NCBI RefSeq assembly: GCF_015207005.2
Contig: NZ_JADEXS020000001.1
Location: 7,959,001 to 8,023,000, forward strand
Length of the DNA stretch: 64,000 nucleotides
DNA from: Desmonostoc muscorum LEGE 12446
GTDB taxonomy: Bacteria; Cyanobacteriota; Cyanobacteriia; Cyanobacteriales; Nostocaceae
Direction of reading: 5' to 3'
The position numbers were made by a program, and so were the translations under genes. Positions 25,731 to 35,745 of this stretch are shown here, piece by piece. Under the pieces are notes generated by a model that saw only the letters and a program-made list of their open reading frames with translations, searched no databases and was not told where the DNA came from. Within the stretch, counting starts at the first letter, position 1; the number at the start of each line of letters is the position of its first letter.

Positions 25731-26273
25731 CTATTTCATTCTAAAAAGCTGCTTGAGTGTGTCTAGTCCAAAAGAACATAAACGTTGAGCTTGTGCCATA
25801 TTTTTAAACATATTGTTTCGGTATAAATTGAGTGAAAAATTGCGAGTGAGCGCAAAAATCTGAGGTAAGGGTGTAGTGCGAATTCGGGATGCATCTTCAC
25901 CTTGGGTAACGTCCCGAACGTAATGAACTTTATTCTCAACACCCCAATATCCTCTGATTCGTTCAGCTATTTGTTGAGCCGTTTCAGTTAGAGATGAAAT
26001 GTAATAACGAGTCTCAGTAGTTACTTCAATTACATTGTGTGTGAAAACCTGACGTTCTGATTTGACTTGAATCAAAGTGGTAAGTCCAGGCCAAGGACGA
26101 ATACCATCAAGATTTTGACAAATACTGACATGTCGCTTTTCGATTCGACCATGACCTTTATTTATCTGCTCAAAAGAAAATTCCGGTGTAAAATTAGTTT
26201 TGATATCTTTGAATAAACTAGGTTGATTCCCTTTCAAGGCAGCAATATAATCATTGCCACTGTTGATAATCAA
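25731..26273 (-). CDS. ISAs1-family transposase, C-terminal part
   Basis: 180 codons overlapping the N-terminal ORF by 4 bp. It continues the transposase: GNDYIAALKGNQPSLF, then RIRGYWGVENKVHYVRDVTQ and EDASRI, the ISAs1 block that holds the catalytic glutamate. Its internal Met is not a credible independent start, because translation of the homologous frame begins before it at the A8 run. It ends 5 bp inside the left terminal repeat. Confidence 0.85.
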   Translation of the reverse strand: MIINSGNDYIAALKGNQPSLFKDIKTNFTPEFSFEQINKGHGRIEKRHVSICQNLDGIRPWPGLTTLIQVKSERQVFTHNVIEVTTETRYYISSLTETAQQIAERIRGYWGVENKVHYVRDVTQGEDASRIRTTPLPQIFALTRNFSLNLYRNNMFKNMAQAQRLCSFGLDTLKQLFRMK

Positions 26274-26833
26274 CTCACAAGTTTTTTTTGTGTATTAATA
26301 GCATCAAAGGCAAAAACTACTCCCCTGAGAGCCAGTTTCTCAATCAACTCAGGTAATGCTTTTATTTCGTTGGTTTTGGCATCAACTTCAAACGGTTCTA
26401 AAATCAATCCTCGCTCTACAAGGTAAGCACTGACCAACATAATTGCTGGGTGGGAATCAGAATGTGGATTATCATTTTCTACTTGATATGAGCCTTTGAG
26501 GACTTTACCATCCATACCAACAGTTTCTCCAGGCAGTGGTTTGATGTCAAAGAAATTCGCAAGGCATACGGAATACTCTTCGTAATTTATGTGTAATAAA
26601 TTACGACGGACTGTACTGTAAGAAGGAAGCCTATTCTTTGTCGGTTTCAAGAGGTCTATCAACTCCTCACGGTAGCTTGAAATCCAATCTCCAATTGCTA
26701 GAAATCCTTTATTGCCTGCGGCGATCGCCAATGTGAACAGCGCAAGACATAATGGTAGAGTATGTCGCTGTCCGGCGCGGCGACGGGGGTCTTCTAGACC
26801 TGCAAAAGCTTTGATAATTTCGATTTCAGACAC
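26270..26833 (-). CDS. ISAs1-family transposase, N-terminal part
   Basis: 187 codons. MSEIEIIKAFAGLEDPRRRA is the ISAs1 N-terminal DDE_Tnp_1-associated domain. The first catalytic aspartate is in ETVGMDGKVLKGS and the second in VVFAFDAINTQKK. The frame then reaches eight adenines and stops four codons later (LVS). Adding one base, or slipping back one, restores the homologous frame that continues into the next ORF. So this is either an inactivated transposase or one made by frameshift or transcriptional slippage. Confidence 0.85.
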   Translation of the reverse strand: MSEIEIIKAFAGLEDPRRRAGQRHTLPLCLALFTLAIAAGNKGFLAIGDWISSYREELIDLLKPTKNRLPSYSTVRRNLLHINYEEYSVCLANFFDIKPLPGETVGMDGKVLKGSYQVENDNPHSDSHPAIMLVSAYLVERGLILEPFEVDAKTNEIKALPELIEKLALRGVVFAFDAINTQKKLVS

Positions 26834-26926
26834 GGTAGTAGATACTTGAAGTAGAGCTGGCGATGAATTCTACCATATTGCGTCTACATTTAGAATGAAA
26901 TAGCCCTGAGCCTTTCTTTCTTCTCT

Positions 26927-26963
26927 TTGCGTCCTTTGCGTCCTTTGCGGTTCGTTAAAAAAA
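26927..26963. repeat. Dispersed repeat (ctttgcgtcc-type), copy 2
   Basis: Same sequence as 15861-15899 (ctttgcgtcctttgcg, then ctttgcggttcgttaaaa). It carried the insertion site of the ISAs1 element. Confidence 0.75.
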
Positions 26964-27020
26964 TTGAATTTGACCAAGAGTTTTAGCCTTAACACCAAGT
27001 GTATTGGATTTTAATAATAA

Positions 27021-27123
27021 GGGACTTCCAAGGAAAAAAATATTCCATCCCTGTAGGGGCGCACAGCTGTGCGCCCCTACAAATGTACAAACAATTTGGG
27101 ATAATTTATTTTCTGGAAGTTCC
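27021..27123. repeat. MITE-like element, copy B
   Basis: About 103 bp, ends gggacttcca and tggaagttcc; interior nearly the same as copy A at 9076-9177, but with a complete 28-bp palindrome (27053-27080) in the middle, gtaggggcgcacag and its complement. Confidence 0.8.
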
Positions 27124-27147
27124 TAAGTAATTAGCCGGACTTGATAT

Positions 27148-27376
27148 GATGCATCGCCCTGCACCTTTGATGCATCGCTCTGCACCTTTGATGCATCGCT
27201 CTGCACCTTTGATGCATCGCTCTGCACCTTTGATGCATCGACTTGCACCTTTGATGCATCGACCTGCACCTTTGATGCATCGACTTGCACCTTTGATGCA
27301 TCGACCTGCACCTTTGATGCATCGACTTGCACCTTTGATGCATCGACTTGCACCTTTGATGCATCGACTTGCAAAA
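27148..27376. repeat. Tandem array of 11 units of 21 bp
   Basis: Ten full units and one partial in exact 21-bp register, unit gatgcatcgacttgcacctt plus t, with the palindrome GATGCATC in each. Variable positions are three bases (ccc, ctc, act, acc). It is open on both strands as heptapeptide repeats (QVDASKV on minus), but without a supportable start. It is unrelated in sequence to the array at 15904 yet has the same period. Confidence 0.9.
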
Positions 27377-27390
27377 ACTAACTTACCCTA

Positions 27391-27530
27391 CGTTACCCAA
27401 CAACATATTAATTGCAGCTAAAAACTGTTGACTTTTTATCAGTTGACAGCATACTATATAAATAATGGAAAAGCCTTCGGCAGATATACCCCCTTCTCCA
27501 AAGATATTCGTTACTAATTTCAGACTTAGC
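27391..27530. repeat. 140-bp direct duplication, copy 1
   Basis: Nearly the same as 27536-27676, differing by a few bases and one indel near the start; five bases separate the copies. Recognisable inside: gttgactttttatcagttga and aaaagccttcggcagatata. The second copy ends at the 3' end of the broken NB-ARC/TPR gene. Confidence 0.9.
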
Positions 27531-27535
27531 TCTGT

Positions 27536-27676
27536 CGTTACGCAACAACATAATTAATTGCAGCCAAAAACTGTTGACTTTTTATCAGTTGACAGCATAC
27601 TATATAAATAATGGAAAAGCCTTCGGCAGATATACCCCCTTCTCCAAAGATATTCGTTACTAATTTCAGACTTAGC
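27536..27676. repeat. 140-bp direct duplication, copy 2
   Basis: Second copy of the tandem duplication beginning at 27391. It abuts the end of the broken NB-ARC/TPR gene, which suggests the unit is downstream flank duplicated during the gene's decay. Confidence 0.9.
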
Positions 27677-28693
27677 GCCGCAGCAGCACAAAAGCAATTA
27701 AGCCAACCAAAAAACAAAACGCGAACTTTACCCAAGGCTGTTGGATAAATTGGATGAATCTCTCTTTTATGCCGTTTGTTGGTGCGGGTGATGAGTTGAT
27801 TTTGGCGATGCGAGTTTGGGCGTATTCTTGCAATGGTGCATAGTTAATGGTGGCGGCGAGTTCAGCCGCATGATTTAAGGAATTAATTGCGGCGTTTGAG
27901 TCTCCCATATTTAACTGGACATTGGCGATAAATATAGATTACGACTTTGATTGTAGATACTGCCAATTTAGATGTAGAGGTTTTACGCTTGCTGGAGATA
28001 GTCAAGTGCTATTGTCGGGTTTTCTTGTAACTTACCGAATTCTTGCAGAACGTTGGCTTCCCCCAAGCGATCGCCGATATCGCGGTAGAATTGCAAAGCT
28101 TGTTGGTAGTGTTCTAAAGCTTCTTCACTGCGAGAACCGAACCAACGCACCCAAAATTGAGCATAAACTTCATCCCGCCATTGTCCATCATCTTGCAGCA
28201 AAGTTTCTAGGTTATCCAAAACCAGCAAATATTTTTCTGTTTGCAAACAATGACAAACCGCAACTAATAAATCTTCTGGTTTTTCCGGTGCTGGTTTCTC
28301 CAACTTATCCAACAGCCAGCGTCCCCAAACATCAAAAGGATACGCATCACTAAAACTTACCCAAAGCTGTTGGGGAAAACCTGCGGCTACAGTTTCACAT
28401 AATTTAGCAACCAACGCCGACTTTCCATAACCACCCGTAGCCGTCACACCAATCAAACGCACGTTGCTTGCATGTAACCATTGCTGCAATTGGCAAAGTT
28501 CCTCACTGCGTCCTTGCCAATGACTAGTATCAGGATGCAGTGAGTTGATAACCTGACTGGAAGCATTTGACTTTATCCGTTGCCCTACGGACGAATCCAG
28601 TCAAGGCTGTGGCGGATTGCCATAGTAGTTGTTATTAGTTACATTACCAAATGTATTAGTATTGCTATGACCAGTCTTGGCTTGATAATTCTG
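27672..28693 (-). pseudogene. NB-ARC/TPR protein, broken
   Basis: Remnant of a nucleotide-binding NB-ARC plus TPR regulator of the kind abundant in filamentous cyanobacteria. From the 5' end: a linker (TNTFGNVTNNNYYGNPPQP), an in-frame TGA at 28601-28603, then SHWQGRSEELCQLQQWL, P-loop GVTATGGYGKSALVAKL, Walker B YLLVLDNLETLL. An internal deletion then fuses the domain directly to TPR sequence (SEEALEHYQQALQFYRDIGD), a stop follows at 27983, and a shifted frame continues with NVQLNMGDSNAAINSLNHAA and a C-terminal membrane helix (FAFCFLVGLIAFVLLRR). Nonsense codon, deletion and frameshift together rule out a working protein. Confidence 0.85.
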
Positions 28694-28797
28694 TCCGCAA
28701 ATTCCCCAATCCCCAATCCCCAATCCCTTTTGTCCCACCATTTGGTAAGTTAGTACATAGTCTGAAACAATAGCAGTTATCACAAGAGGGGATTACG

Positions 28798-29976
28798 TTG
28801 AGTCACCATCCAGATGCCATTGCACCGCACGGTGGACAGTTGGTTAACCGTATCGCCACACCAGAACAAAGAGAGGAATTTCTCTCAAAAGCTGATTTTT
28901 TGCCGCGAGTGCAACTTGACGATCGCGCCGTTTCTGATTTAGAAATGATAGCGATCGGTGGTTTTAGTCCACTCACGGGTTTTATGAACCAAGAAGACTA
29001 CGATCGCACTGTCACAGAAATGCGACTAGCTAATGGTTTTGTGTGGTCAATACCAATTACACTGTCGGTAGCCGAAGAAGTAGCTTCCCCTCTCAAAGAA
29101 GGCGGCTTGATTCGTCTAGATAACCCCGCAGGGCGGTTTATTGGAGTTTTGCAACTCACCCAAAAATATCACTACGACAAAACCCGCGAGGCAATTAATG
29201 TCTACCGCACTGATGATGCAAATCATCCTGGTGTGCAGGTACTCTATAACCAAGGTTCAGTACATCTGGCTGGTGATATCTGGCTATTGCAACGCGAATC
29301 CCATCCCCAGTTTCCCACTTACCAAATAGATCCAGCAGCTTCACGGCAAATCTTTCGTGAAAATGGCTGGAAAACCATTGTCGGTTTCCAAACTCGCAAC
29401 CCCATCCACCGCGCCCACGAATACATCCAAAAGTGCGCCTTAGAAACAGTAGATGCTCTATTTTTGCATCCATTGGTCGGGGCAACTAAAGATGATGATA
29501 TTGCCGCCGACGTGCGGATGCGCTGCTATGAAATTTTGCTGGAACATTACTACCCAAGCGATCGCGTGATTTTGGCAATTAATCCCGCCGCAATGCGTTA
29601 TGCTGGTCCTCGTGAAGCAATATTCCATGCTTTAGTCCGCAAAAACTACGGCTGTACTCACTTTATCGTGGGACGGGATCACGCAGGCGTTGGTGACTAT
29701 TATGGCACTTATGATGCTCAATACATCTTTGACGAATTTGAGCCAAGTGAATTAGGCATCGTGCCCATGAAATTTGAACACGCTTTCTACTGTACTCGTA
29801 CCAAGCAGATGGCGACGACTAAAACCAGTCCCAGCAAGCCAGAAGAACGCGTTCACCTATCGGGAACCAAAGTCAGGGAAATGCTGCGACGCGGTGAGTT
29901 ACCTCCACCAGAATTTTCCCGCCCGGAAGTAGCCGCAGAATTGGCGCGGGCAATGCGGATACAAGTGTCGGTTTAG
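28798..29976 (+). CDS. sat: Sulfate adenylyltransferase
   Basis: 392 residues, single-domain ATP sulfurylase. It makes adenosine 5'-phosphosulfate from ATP and sulfate, the first step of sulfate assimilation. Seen: the PUA-like N-terminus ([19 protein letters not shown]), the active-site [19 protein letters not shown] with the HxxH-type ATP motif, and [12 protein letters not shown]. The start is TTG at 28798, preceded by GAGGGG; the [12 protein letters not shown] start is the family norm. No cysD/cysN or APS kinase nearby. Confidence 0.95.
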   Translation: MSHHPDAIAPHGGQLVNRIATPEQREEFLSKADFLPRVQLDDRAVSDLEMIAIGGFSPLTGFMNQEDYDRTVTEMRLANGFVWSIPITLSVAEEVASPLKEGGLIRLDNPAGRFIGVLQLTQKYHYDKTREAINVYRTDDANHPGVQVLYNQGSVHLAGDIWLLQRESHPQFPTYQIDPAASRQIFRENGWKTIVGFQTRNPIHRAHEYIQKCALETVDALFLHPLVGATKDDDIAADVRMRCYEILLEHYYPSDRVILAINPAAMRYAGPREAIFHALVRKNYGCTHFIVGRDHAGVGDYYGTYDAQYIFDEFEPSELGIVPMKFEHAFYCTRTKQMATTKTSPSKPEERVHLSGTKVREMLRRGELPPPEFSRPEVAAELARAMRIQVSV

Positions 29977-29982
29977 GGCATT

Positions 29983-30105
29983 GGAAGGTGTGGGAGGTGT
30001 GGGAGGTGTGGGAGGCTAGGAAGCTTTTTTCTAATCTCCCCACACTCCCCCATCCTCCCACACTCCCCACACTCCCCACTCCCCACTCCCCACTCCCCCT
30101 TTACA
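29983..30105. repeat. Simple repeats after sat
   Basis: Tandem gtgtgggag units (29989-30016) followed by complementary ccccacact/ccccactcccc units (30043-30103); opposed blocks that could fold back and end transcription. Confidence 0.75.
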
Positions 30106-30162
30106 CTACAGGCCTCAAACCTTTAAGCTGCTAGCTGGTAGGCTGAGAACTGGTAGCTAATT

Positions 30163-32337
30163 ATGAAACGGCGCACGTTTTTAAACAGAATTGGCTCAAT
30201 ACTCACCGTATTGGGACTAACTGAAGCAGAGTGGTTGACTTTGGGAAATCGCTATTACTATGCTTTGGCACAACCCAGTCCGCGCAAGTTGGCATTGTTA
30301 ATCGGTATTAACCAATACCCCAAAATTACCGCCCTCAGTGGTTGTCTCACGGATGTCGAACTTCAAAGAGAACTTTTGATTCATCGCTTTGGCTTCCAAA
30401 GGTCAGATATTCTCACCTTGACTGAGGAACAAGCCAGCAGGGAATTCATTGAGGCGGCTTTTTTAGACCATCTGGGCAAGCAAACTCAACCTGGTGATGT
30501 GGTTGTATTCCACTTTAGCGGCTACGGCAGCCGTGTCAAATTGGAAACATCGCCGGAGACAATGCAAAATGCTCTGGTGTCAGCTAATGAAAGTCAGATT
30601 GCACAAGATGAAAAAATAGTCAATTATTTATTAGAAGAAACTTTACTATTATTATTGCGATCGCTCCCTACTAACCAAGTCACAGCAGTATTAGATACTA
30701 GCTATGATGCGCCTAGTTCAGTCATGGGTTTAAAAATTCGTGCCCTCCAGGAGTCACCAGAAGCCAAGCTCATAGCAGAGGAACTCGATTTTCTCCAACA
30801 GCTGAAAACTCAAAAATCCCTCAGCACTCCTGTTGTGTTAACAGCTACCTCAAATCCCAAGCAGTCAGCGAGGGAAGCGCTGTTTTCTGGTTTTAGTGCC
30901 GGGTTATTTACCTACGCCTTGACCCAGTATTTATGGGAAACTACCCCAGCGACCAAAATTCAAGTCGCCCTTTCTCATGTGGAAAATTCTCTGTCTAAAA
31001 TGGGTAGCAAACAGCAACCAGAGTTATTAAGTACACAGAAAAATCAATATGCAGACACCTTACATGTAACGTCTCTAGTCCCAGACAGTAACATTGGTGC
31101 AGAGGGCGTGGTGAGAGCCATTGAAGAAGATGGCAAAACAGTGCAGCTGTGGTTGGCAGGATTACCTCCCCAAGTGCTGCTATACTACGGAGTTAATTCT
31201 CGATTCACTCTAGCAACAACAGAGCAATTAGTATTGCGATCGCGCAGTGGGTTAACAGCAAAAGCCCAAATTGCCAAAATTGAAGGTGCAACTGAGGTGC
31301 AAGTCGGGCAACTTGTCCAAGAAGCAGTCCGCGTTTTACCAAAAAATATTAACTTAATAATTGGTCTGGATACTCGACTGGAAAGAATTGAACGAGTAGA
31401 TGCCACAAGTGGCTTTGCCGCTACTGCCCATGTGTCCACCGTAGTCGCAGGGGAACAACCAGCGGATTATATATTTGGTAAACTCCAGCAAACATCTAGT
31501 CGCTATGGATTATTTACTCTTGAAGGCGAATTAATTCCCAACACCGCAGGCGAAGTTGGCGAAGCTGTAAAAGTGGCAGTACTACGGTTGGCACCAAAAT
31601 TATCTACCTTGCTAGCAGCCAAGTTATGGCGACTCACACAAAATGAAGGTTCTTCGGGCCTAGCAATCAAAGCAAGCCTAGAGATAATTAGTGGCACATC
31701 ATCTCAGGTGTTAACGCAACGCCAAACACTGCGAACTCTCACTTGGGAAAAATCACTCTCCACAGACGCGATGAATCGCGTCTCTACCAAATCGCCACAG
31801 ACGAGATTAATTGCGTCTCTACCCACTCCTACTGTGCCTATTGGTAGTCGAATGCAGTATCGTTTGGAAAATCAAAGCGATCGCCCAGTATATTTAATCT
31901 TGCTAGGATTAAAAAATAATCAGACAGCAATTGCCTTCTACTCTTGGGAAACTCCCCTAGAACCAAACACTACAGACACCAAGCCCCTGTTTCGGGAAGT
32001 TGTCATCGCCCCAGGTGAAACCCTCACCTTACCCCAAACAAATGCTGGTTCTGAATGGGTAATTCCAGCGCCAGCCTTCTTTTCGGAACAACAACTAATT
32101 TTTAGTATTGCCCCCTTCAGTGCAACTCTCGCAGTCTTGAACACTACAAAGTATCCCACACCCGACCAGCAACCAATTGCCCCATTGTTGAAATCGTTAG
32201 ATGTTGTCCAAGCCTTGCTACAAGATTTACATAACGCCAGCGCCATCAAAGCCGAGATGAACGGTACAGCAGCCGACTCATATATTTTGGATGTGAATAA
32301 TTGGGCAAGTTTTAGCTTTAATTTTCAGGTTGTGTAA
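30163..32337 (+). CDS. Caspase-fold protein without catalytic dyad (pseudo-orthocaspase)
   Basis: 724 residues. N-terminus KRRTFLNRIGSILTVLGL is a Tat-like or membrane signal. Residues about 40-290 form a C14 caspase p20-like domain (KLALLIGINQYPKITALSGC, PGDVVVFHFSG). The usual catalytic HxG (SGHGS) reads SGYGS, and the usual D-x-C-H-S reads DTSYDAP, so both His and Cys are replaced, by Tyr and Ser. The long C-terminal part (about 300-724) is beta-rich with no domain I can name. The protein is probably proteolytically inactive and may act as a scaffold or regulator. Two palindromic repeats are inserted in frame at residues about 533-553. Confidence 0.85.
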   Translation: MKRRTFLNRIGSILTVLGLTEAEWLTLGNRYYYALAQPSPRKLALLIGINQYPKITALSGCLTDVELQRELLIHRFGFQRSDILTLTEEQASREFIEAAFLDHLGKQTQPGDVVVFHFSGYGSRVKLETSPETMQNALVSANESQIAQDEKIVNYLLEETLLLLLRSLPTNQVTAVLDTSYDAPSSVMGLKIRALQESPEAKLIAEELDFLQQLKTQKSLSTPVVLTATSNPKQSAREALFSGFSAGLFTYALTQYLWETTPATKIQVALSHVENSLSKMGSKQQPELLSTQKNQYADTLHVTSLVPDSNIGAEGVVRAIEEDGKTVQLWLAGLPPQVLLYYGVNSRFTLATTEQLVLRSRSGLTAKAQIAKIEGATEVQVGQLVQEAVRVLPKNINLIIGLDTRLERIERVDATSGFAATAHVSTVVAGEQPADYIFGKLQQTSSRYGLFTLEGELIPNTAGEVGEAVKVAVLRLAPKLSTLLAAKLWRLTQNEGSSGLAIKASLEIISGTSSQVLTQRQTLRTLTWEKSLSTDAMNRVSTKSPQTRLIASLPTPTVPIGSRMQYRLENQSDRPVYLILLGLKNNQTAIAFYSWETPLEPNTTDTKPLFREVVIAPGETLTLPQTNAGSEWVIPAPAFFSEQQLIFSIAPFSATLAVLNTTKYPTPDQQPIAPLLKSLDVVQALLQDLHNASAIKAEMNGTAADSYILDVNNWASFSFNFQVV

Positions 32338-32393
32338 CTAATGCCCTATTTTCATCAATCAGAATTAGGAAAATCCTGATACATATAGATAAC

Positions 32394-32421
32394 GTAGGGG
32401 CGCACAGCTGTGCGCCCCTAC
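32394..32421. repeat. 28-bp perfect palindrome
   Basis: Arms gtaggggcgcacag and its complement; the same palindrome is inside MITE copy B (27053-27080) and partly in copy A. It lies 57 bp after the caspase-like stop, between it and the convergent gcvP. Confidence 0.9.
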
Positions 32422-32523
32422 CGAGGTATCTGTATCAACTTTAAAGTGAAATGGTATTACGTATCGGCGATCGCCACAGTGATAGAGTTAGGAATTGAAA
32501 CTCCTAACTCTTCACTTAGTTAG

Positions 32524-35472
32524 TTAATAAGCGTCCATTGGCAGACAAGAACAAACAAAATTCCTATCCCCAAAAGCTGCATCAATGCGGCTAACAGCAG
32601 GCCAGAATTTATGTTCACGTGTCCAAGGTGCAGGGTAAGCAGCTTGTTCACGGGAATAGGGATGATGCCATTCCCCAGTGAGCAAACTTTCAGCAGTATG
32701 GGGTGCGTTCTTCAAAAGATTATCTTGGATATCTACTTTGCCTGATTCTATTTCGGCAATTTCTTGGCGAATAGCAATCAAGGCTTCGCAGAAACGATCT
32801 AACTCTTGTTTCGATTCGCTTTCTGTTGGTTCCACCATGATTGTACCAGCCACAGGCCAGGAAACAGTCGGCGCATGGAAACCATAATCCATCAAACGCT
32901 TAGCAACGTCATCGATTTCGATCGCTGCGGATTTTTTGAGCGATCGTAAATCTAAAATACATTCATGGGCAACTAAACCATTTTTCCCTTGATATAAAAC
33001 GGGATAGTAAGATTCAAGTTTCTTGGCGATGTAGTTAGCGTTGAGAATTGCCACTTTGGTTGCTTGGGTTAAACCAGCTGTACCCATCATCGCAATGTAC
33101 ATCCAAGAAATCACCAAAATACTCGCACTACCCCAAGGCGCAGCCGCCACAGCACCGAGATGCTGGTTACTGGGTATTTCTTCCTTCCCAGTCCCCAGTC
33201 CCCAGTCCCCAGTCCCTACCACAGCATGTCCAGGTAGGAACGGCACAAGATGAGAAGCAACACCAATAGGCCCCATACCAGGACCACCGCCACCGTGGGG
33301 AATACAGAAAGTTTTGTGCAAGTTTAAGTGACACACATCCGCGCCAATATCCCCAGGACGACAAATTCCTACTTGGGCATTCATATTTGCCCCATCCATG
33401 TAAACTTGTCCACCGTGGGCATGAACAACTGCACAGATTTCCTTAATTGACTCTTCAAAAACACCGTGAGTCGAGGGATATGTCACCATTAAGGCGGCGA
33501 GTTCATGACCGTGTTTTTCTGCCTTAGCCTTCAGGTCATCAACGTCAATGTTACCTTGTGAATCACAAGCAACTCCCACTACCTTCATGCCGCACATTAC
33601 CGCACTTGCTGGGTTTGTCCCATGTGCTGAGGTGGGAATCAAACAGACATTGCGGTATCCTTCTTGCCGATTTTCGTGATACTGGCGAATTACTAAAAGT
33701 CCGGCGTATTCACCTTGAGAACCCGCGTTTGGTTGCAGAGAAATTCCCGCAAAACCAGTAATTTCAGCTAACCATGCCTCAAGTTGCTCAAACAGGATTT
33801 GATAACCCTGGGTTTGGGATGGCGGGGCAAAAGGATGAATCTTGCCAAATTCGTCCCAAGTTACCGGAATCATCTCAGCAGTCGCATTCAACTTCATTGT
33901 GCAAGAACCCAAGGGAATCATCGATGTTGTTAGCGACAAGTCCTTGCTTTCTAGCTTGTGGAGATAGCGCAATAACTCTGTTTCTGAGTGATAGCGGTTA
34001 AAGACTGTGTGAGTTAGGTAACTGCTTTGACGAGGGAAGGGGAGATGGCCAGATGAGGGAGATGAGGGAGAAATCCATTCTTCCAAGCCCAAAGGTAGTT
34101 CTTTTTCTCCTGCGAAGATTCCCAAGATGTCAAGCACATCATCTACTGTGGTAGTTTCATTCAACGAAATACCAACAGCAGTTGCATCAAAAATCCGCAA
34201 GTTAATTTGAAGTTGTTCGGAAGCTGCCAGAATATCTTCTAGATTGTGTGTTCCCAGTTCTACTCGCAGGGTATCAAAGAAATATTCAGAACTAATTTTG
34301 TAACCCAAACGCTTGAGTCCTTCTGCCAGCAACACCGTTAGGGAGTGGATATTTTCGGCAATTTGCTTGAGTCCAGCAGGGCCATGATAAACGGCGTACA
34401 TACTCGCTATCACTGCCAGTAGCACCTGTGCTGTGCAGATATTACTGGTAGCTTTTTCTCGGCGAATATGTTGTTCGCGGGTTTGTAAGGCGAGACGTAA
34501 TGCAGGGTTGCCACGAGCATCTTTTGATACTCCCACAATTCGCCCTGGAACCGATCGCTTATACTCTTCTTTGGTAGCGAAGTATGCCGCATGAGGTCCC
34601 CCAAACCCCAAGGGAATACCGAAGCGTTGGGTGCTACCCACAGCAATGTCAGCGCCAAATTCCCCAGGAGGGGTGAGTAAAGTTAAACTTAAGGGATCTG
34701 CTGCTACCGTCACCAATGCACCCTGAGCATGGGCTTTTTCAATAAAAGCGCGGTAATCGTAAACGGTGCCGTCACTCGCGGGATATTGCAGAAGGGCGCC
34801 AAAAATTGGTTCCTGGAAATCAAATGTTTGATGATCGCCAATAATGATATTAATCCCCAATGGCTGAGCGCGAGTCTGCAACACATCAATGGTTTGGGGA
34901 TGGCAATCACGAGAGACGAAATAGCCATTTGCGTGATTTTTAGAAACACCATAGCTGAGGCTCATGGCTTCTGCGGCGGCTGTGGCTTCATCCAATAATG
35001 AAGCATTGGCAATTTCCAAACCTGTGAGGTCGATAATCAGGGTTTGGAAATTCAACAGTGCTTCCAATCGTCCTTGGGCGATTTCTGGCTGATAAGGAGT
35101 GTAAGCAGTATACCAACCAGGGTTTTCTAGGATATTACGTCCAATGACTGGAGGGGTAATACTCTCGTAATATCCCATACCAATATATGAGCGGAAAACC
35201 TGATTTTTGCCAGCAACTTTTTTTAATAATGCCAGTGCTGCATATTCACTTTCTGCTTCTGGTAACTTGAGCGGTTCCTTGAGCCGAATTGCCTGGGGTA
35301 CTGTTTGGTCGATGAGGGCATCTAAACTAGAAAACCCCAAGACTCCAAGCATTTGCTCGATGTCATCGGAGTTGGGACCAATGTGTCTTGGCGCAAAACT
35401 ACTTAACTTTTGACTCGTTTCGTCTACGAAATGGCGATCGCTAGACTTCAGAATAGGGAGATTTGATACCAC
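32524..35472 (-). CDS. gcvP: Glycine dehydrogenase (decarboxylating), P protein
   Basis: 982 residues. P protein of the glycine cleavage system; it decarboxylates glycine on pyridoxal phosphate and passes the aminomethyl group to lipoyl-GcvH. Seen: N-terminal [40 protein letters not shown], and the PLP lysine in [20 protein letters not shown]. The protein is somewhat longer than usual because two simple-repeat stretches are inserted in frame: [13 protein letters not shown] (33186-33216) and [12 protein letters not shown] (34034-34071). Last gene of the operon gcvT-gcvH-gcvP, with repeats in the spacer before it. In cyanobacteria the system serves photorespiratory glycine and C1 metabolism. 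Confidence 0.96.
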   Translation of the reverse strand: MVSNLPILKSSDRHFVDETSQKLSSFAPRHIGPNSDDIEQMLGVLGFSSLDALIDQTVPQAIRLKEPLKLPEAESEYAALALLKKVAGKNQVFRSYIGMGYYESITPPVIGRNILENPGWYTAYTPYQPEIAQGRLEALLNFQTLIIDLTGLEIANASLLDEATAAAEAMSLSYGVSKNHANGYFVSRDCHPQTIDVLQTRAQPLGINIIIGDHQTFDFQEPIFGALLQYPASDGTVYDYRAFIEKAHAQGALVTVAADPLSLTLLTPPGEFGADIAVGSTQRFGIPLGFGGPHAAYFATKEEYKRSVPGRIVGVSKDARGNPALRLALQTREQHIRREKATSNICTAQVLLAVIASMYAVYHGPAGLKQIAENIHSLTVLLAEGLKRLGYKISSEYFFDTLRVELGTHNLEDILAASEQLQINLRIFDATAVGISLNETTTVDDVLDILGIFAGEKELPLGLEEWISPSSPSSGHLPFPRQSSYLTHTVFNRYHSETELLRYLHKLESKDLSLTTSMIPLGSCTMKLNATAEMIPVTWDEFGKIHPFAPPSQTQGYQILFEQLEAWLAEITGFAGISLQPNAGSQGEYAGLLVIRQYHENRQEGYRNVCLIPTSAHGTNPASAVMCGMKVVGVACDSQGNIDVDDLKAKAEKHGHELAALMVTYPSTHGVFEESIKEICAVVHAHGGQVYMDGANMNAQVGICRPGDIGADVCHLNLHKTFCIPHGGGGPGMGPIGVASHLVPFLPGHAVVGTGDWGLGTGKEEIPSNQHLGAVAAAPWGSASILVISWMYIAMMGTAGLTQATKVAILNANYIAKKLESYYPVLYQGKNGLVAHECILDLRSLKKSAAIEIDDVAKRLMDYGFHAPTVSWPVAGTIMVEPTESESKQELDRFCEALIAIRQEIAEIESGKVDIQDNLLKNAPHTAESLLTGEWHHPYSREQAAYPAPWTREHKFWPAVSRIDAAFGDRNFVCSCLPMDAY

Positions 35473-35574
35473 AAATTACTCTCCAGATGATACTATTTAA
35501 TATTTTGCAACAAATACTGATAAGAAGTGAGTGTAATTTATCAATTTATCTAAATTTGATGACTTAATCTTTCT

Positions 35575-35745
35575 GGGGAGTAGGGAGTGGGGAGTAGGGA
35601 GTGGGGAGTGGGGGAGATGAGGGGTATTAGGGAAATGGGGGTGTGGGGAGATTATAAAAAAGTTCCCCACCCTTCCTACACTCCCAGTTCCCAGTCCCCA
35701 TTCCCCATTCCCCCATCCCCCCATTCCCCACTCCCTACTCCCCTT
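35575..35745. repeat. Simple repeats between gcvH and gcvP
   Basis: Block of ggggagtagggagtgggg (35575-35612) and a complementary block cccattccccactccc (35695-35745), able to form a long imperfect hairpin in the gcvH-gcvP spacer. Confidence 0.75.

Larger units (their letters stand above)
25726..26908 (-). mobile_element. ISAs1-family insertion sequence, 1183 bp
   Basis: Bounded by inverted ends cagggctatttcattcta (left, from 25726) and its complement (right, to 26908), and flanked by a perfect 10-bp direct repeat agcctttctt (25716-25725 and 26909-26918), the size of target duplication usual for ISAs1. The transposase is split into two frames at an A8 run. Insertion was into the ctttgcgtcc-type dispersed repeat, whose sequence resumes right after it. 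Exact duplication and intact ends indicate a recent insertion. Confidence 0.93.

Noticed and set aside
27123..27421. Heptapeptide-repeat ORFs on both strands of the second array
   Set aside because: Same reason; period 21 keeps all frames open.
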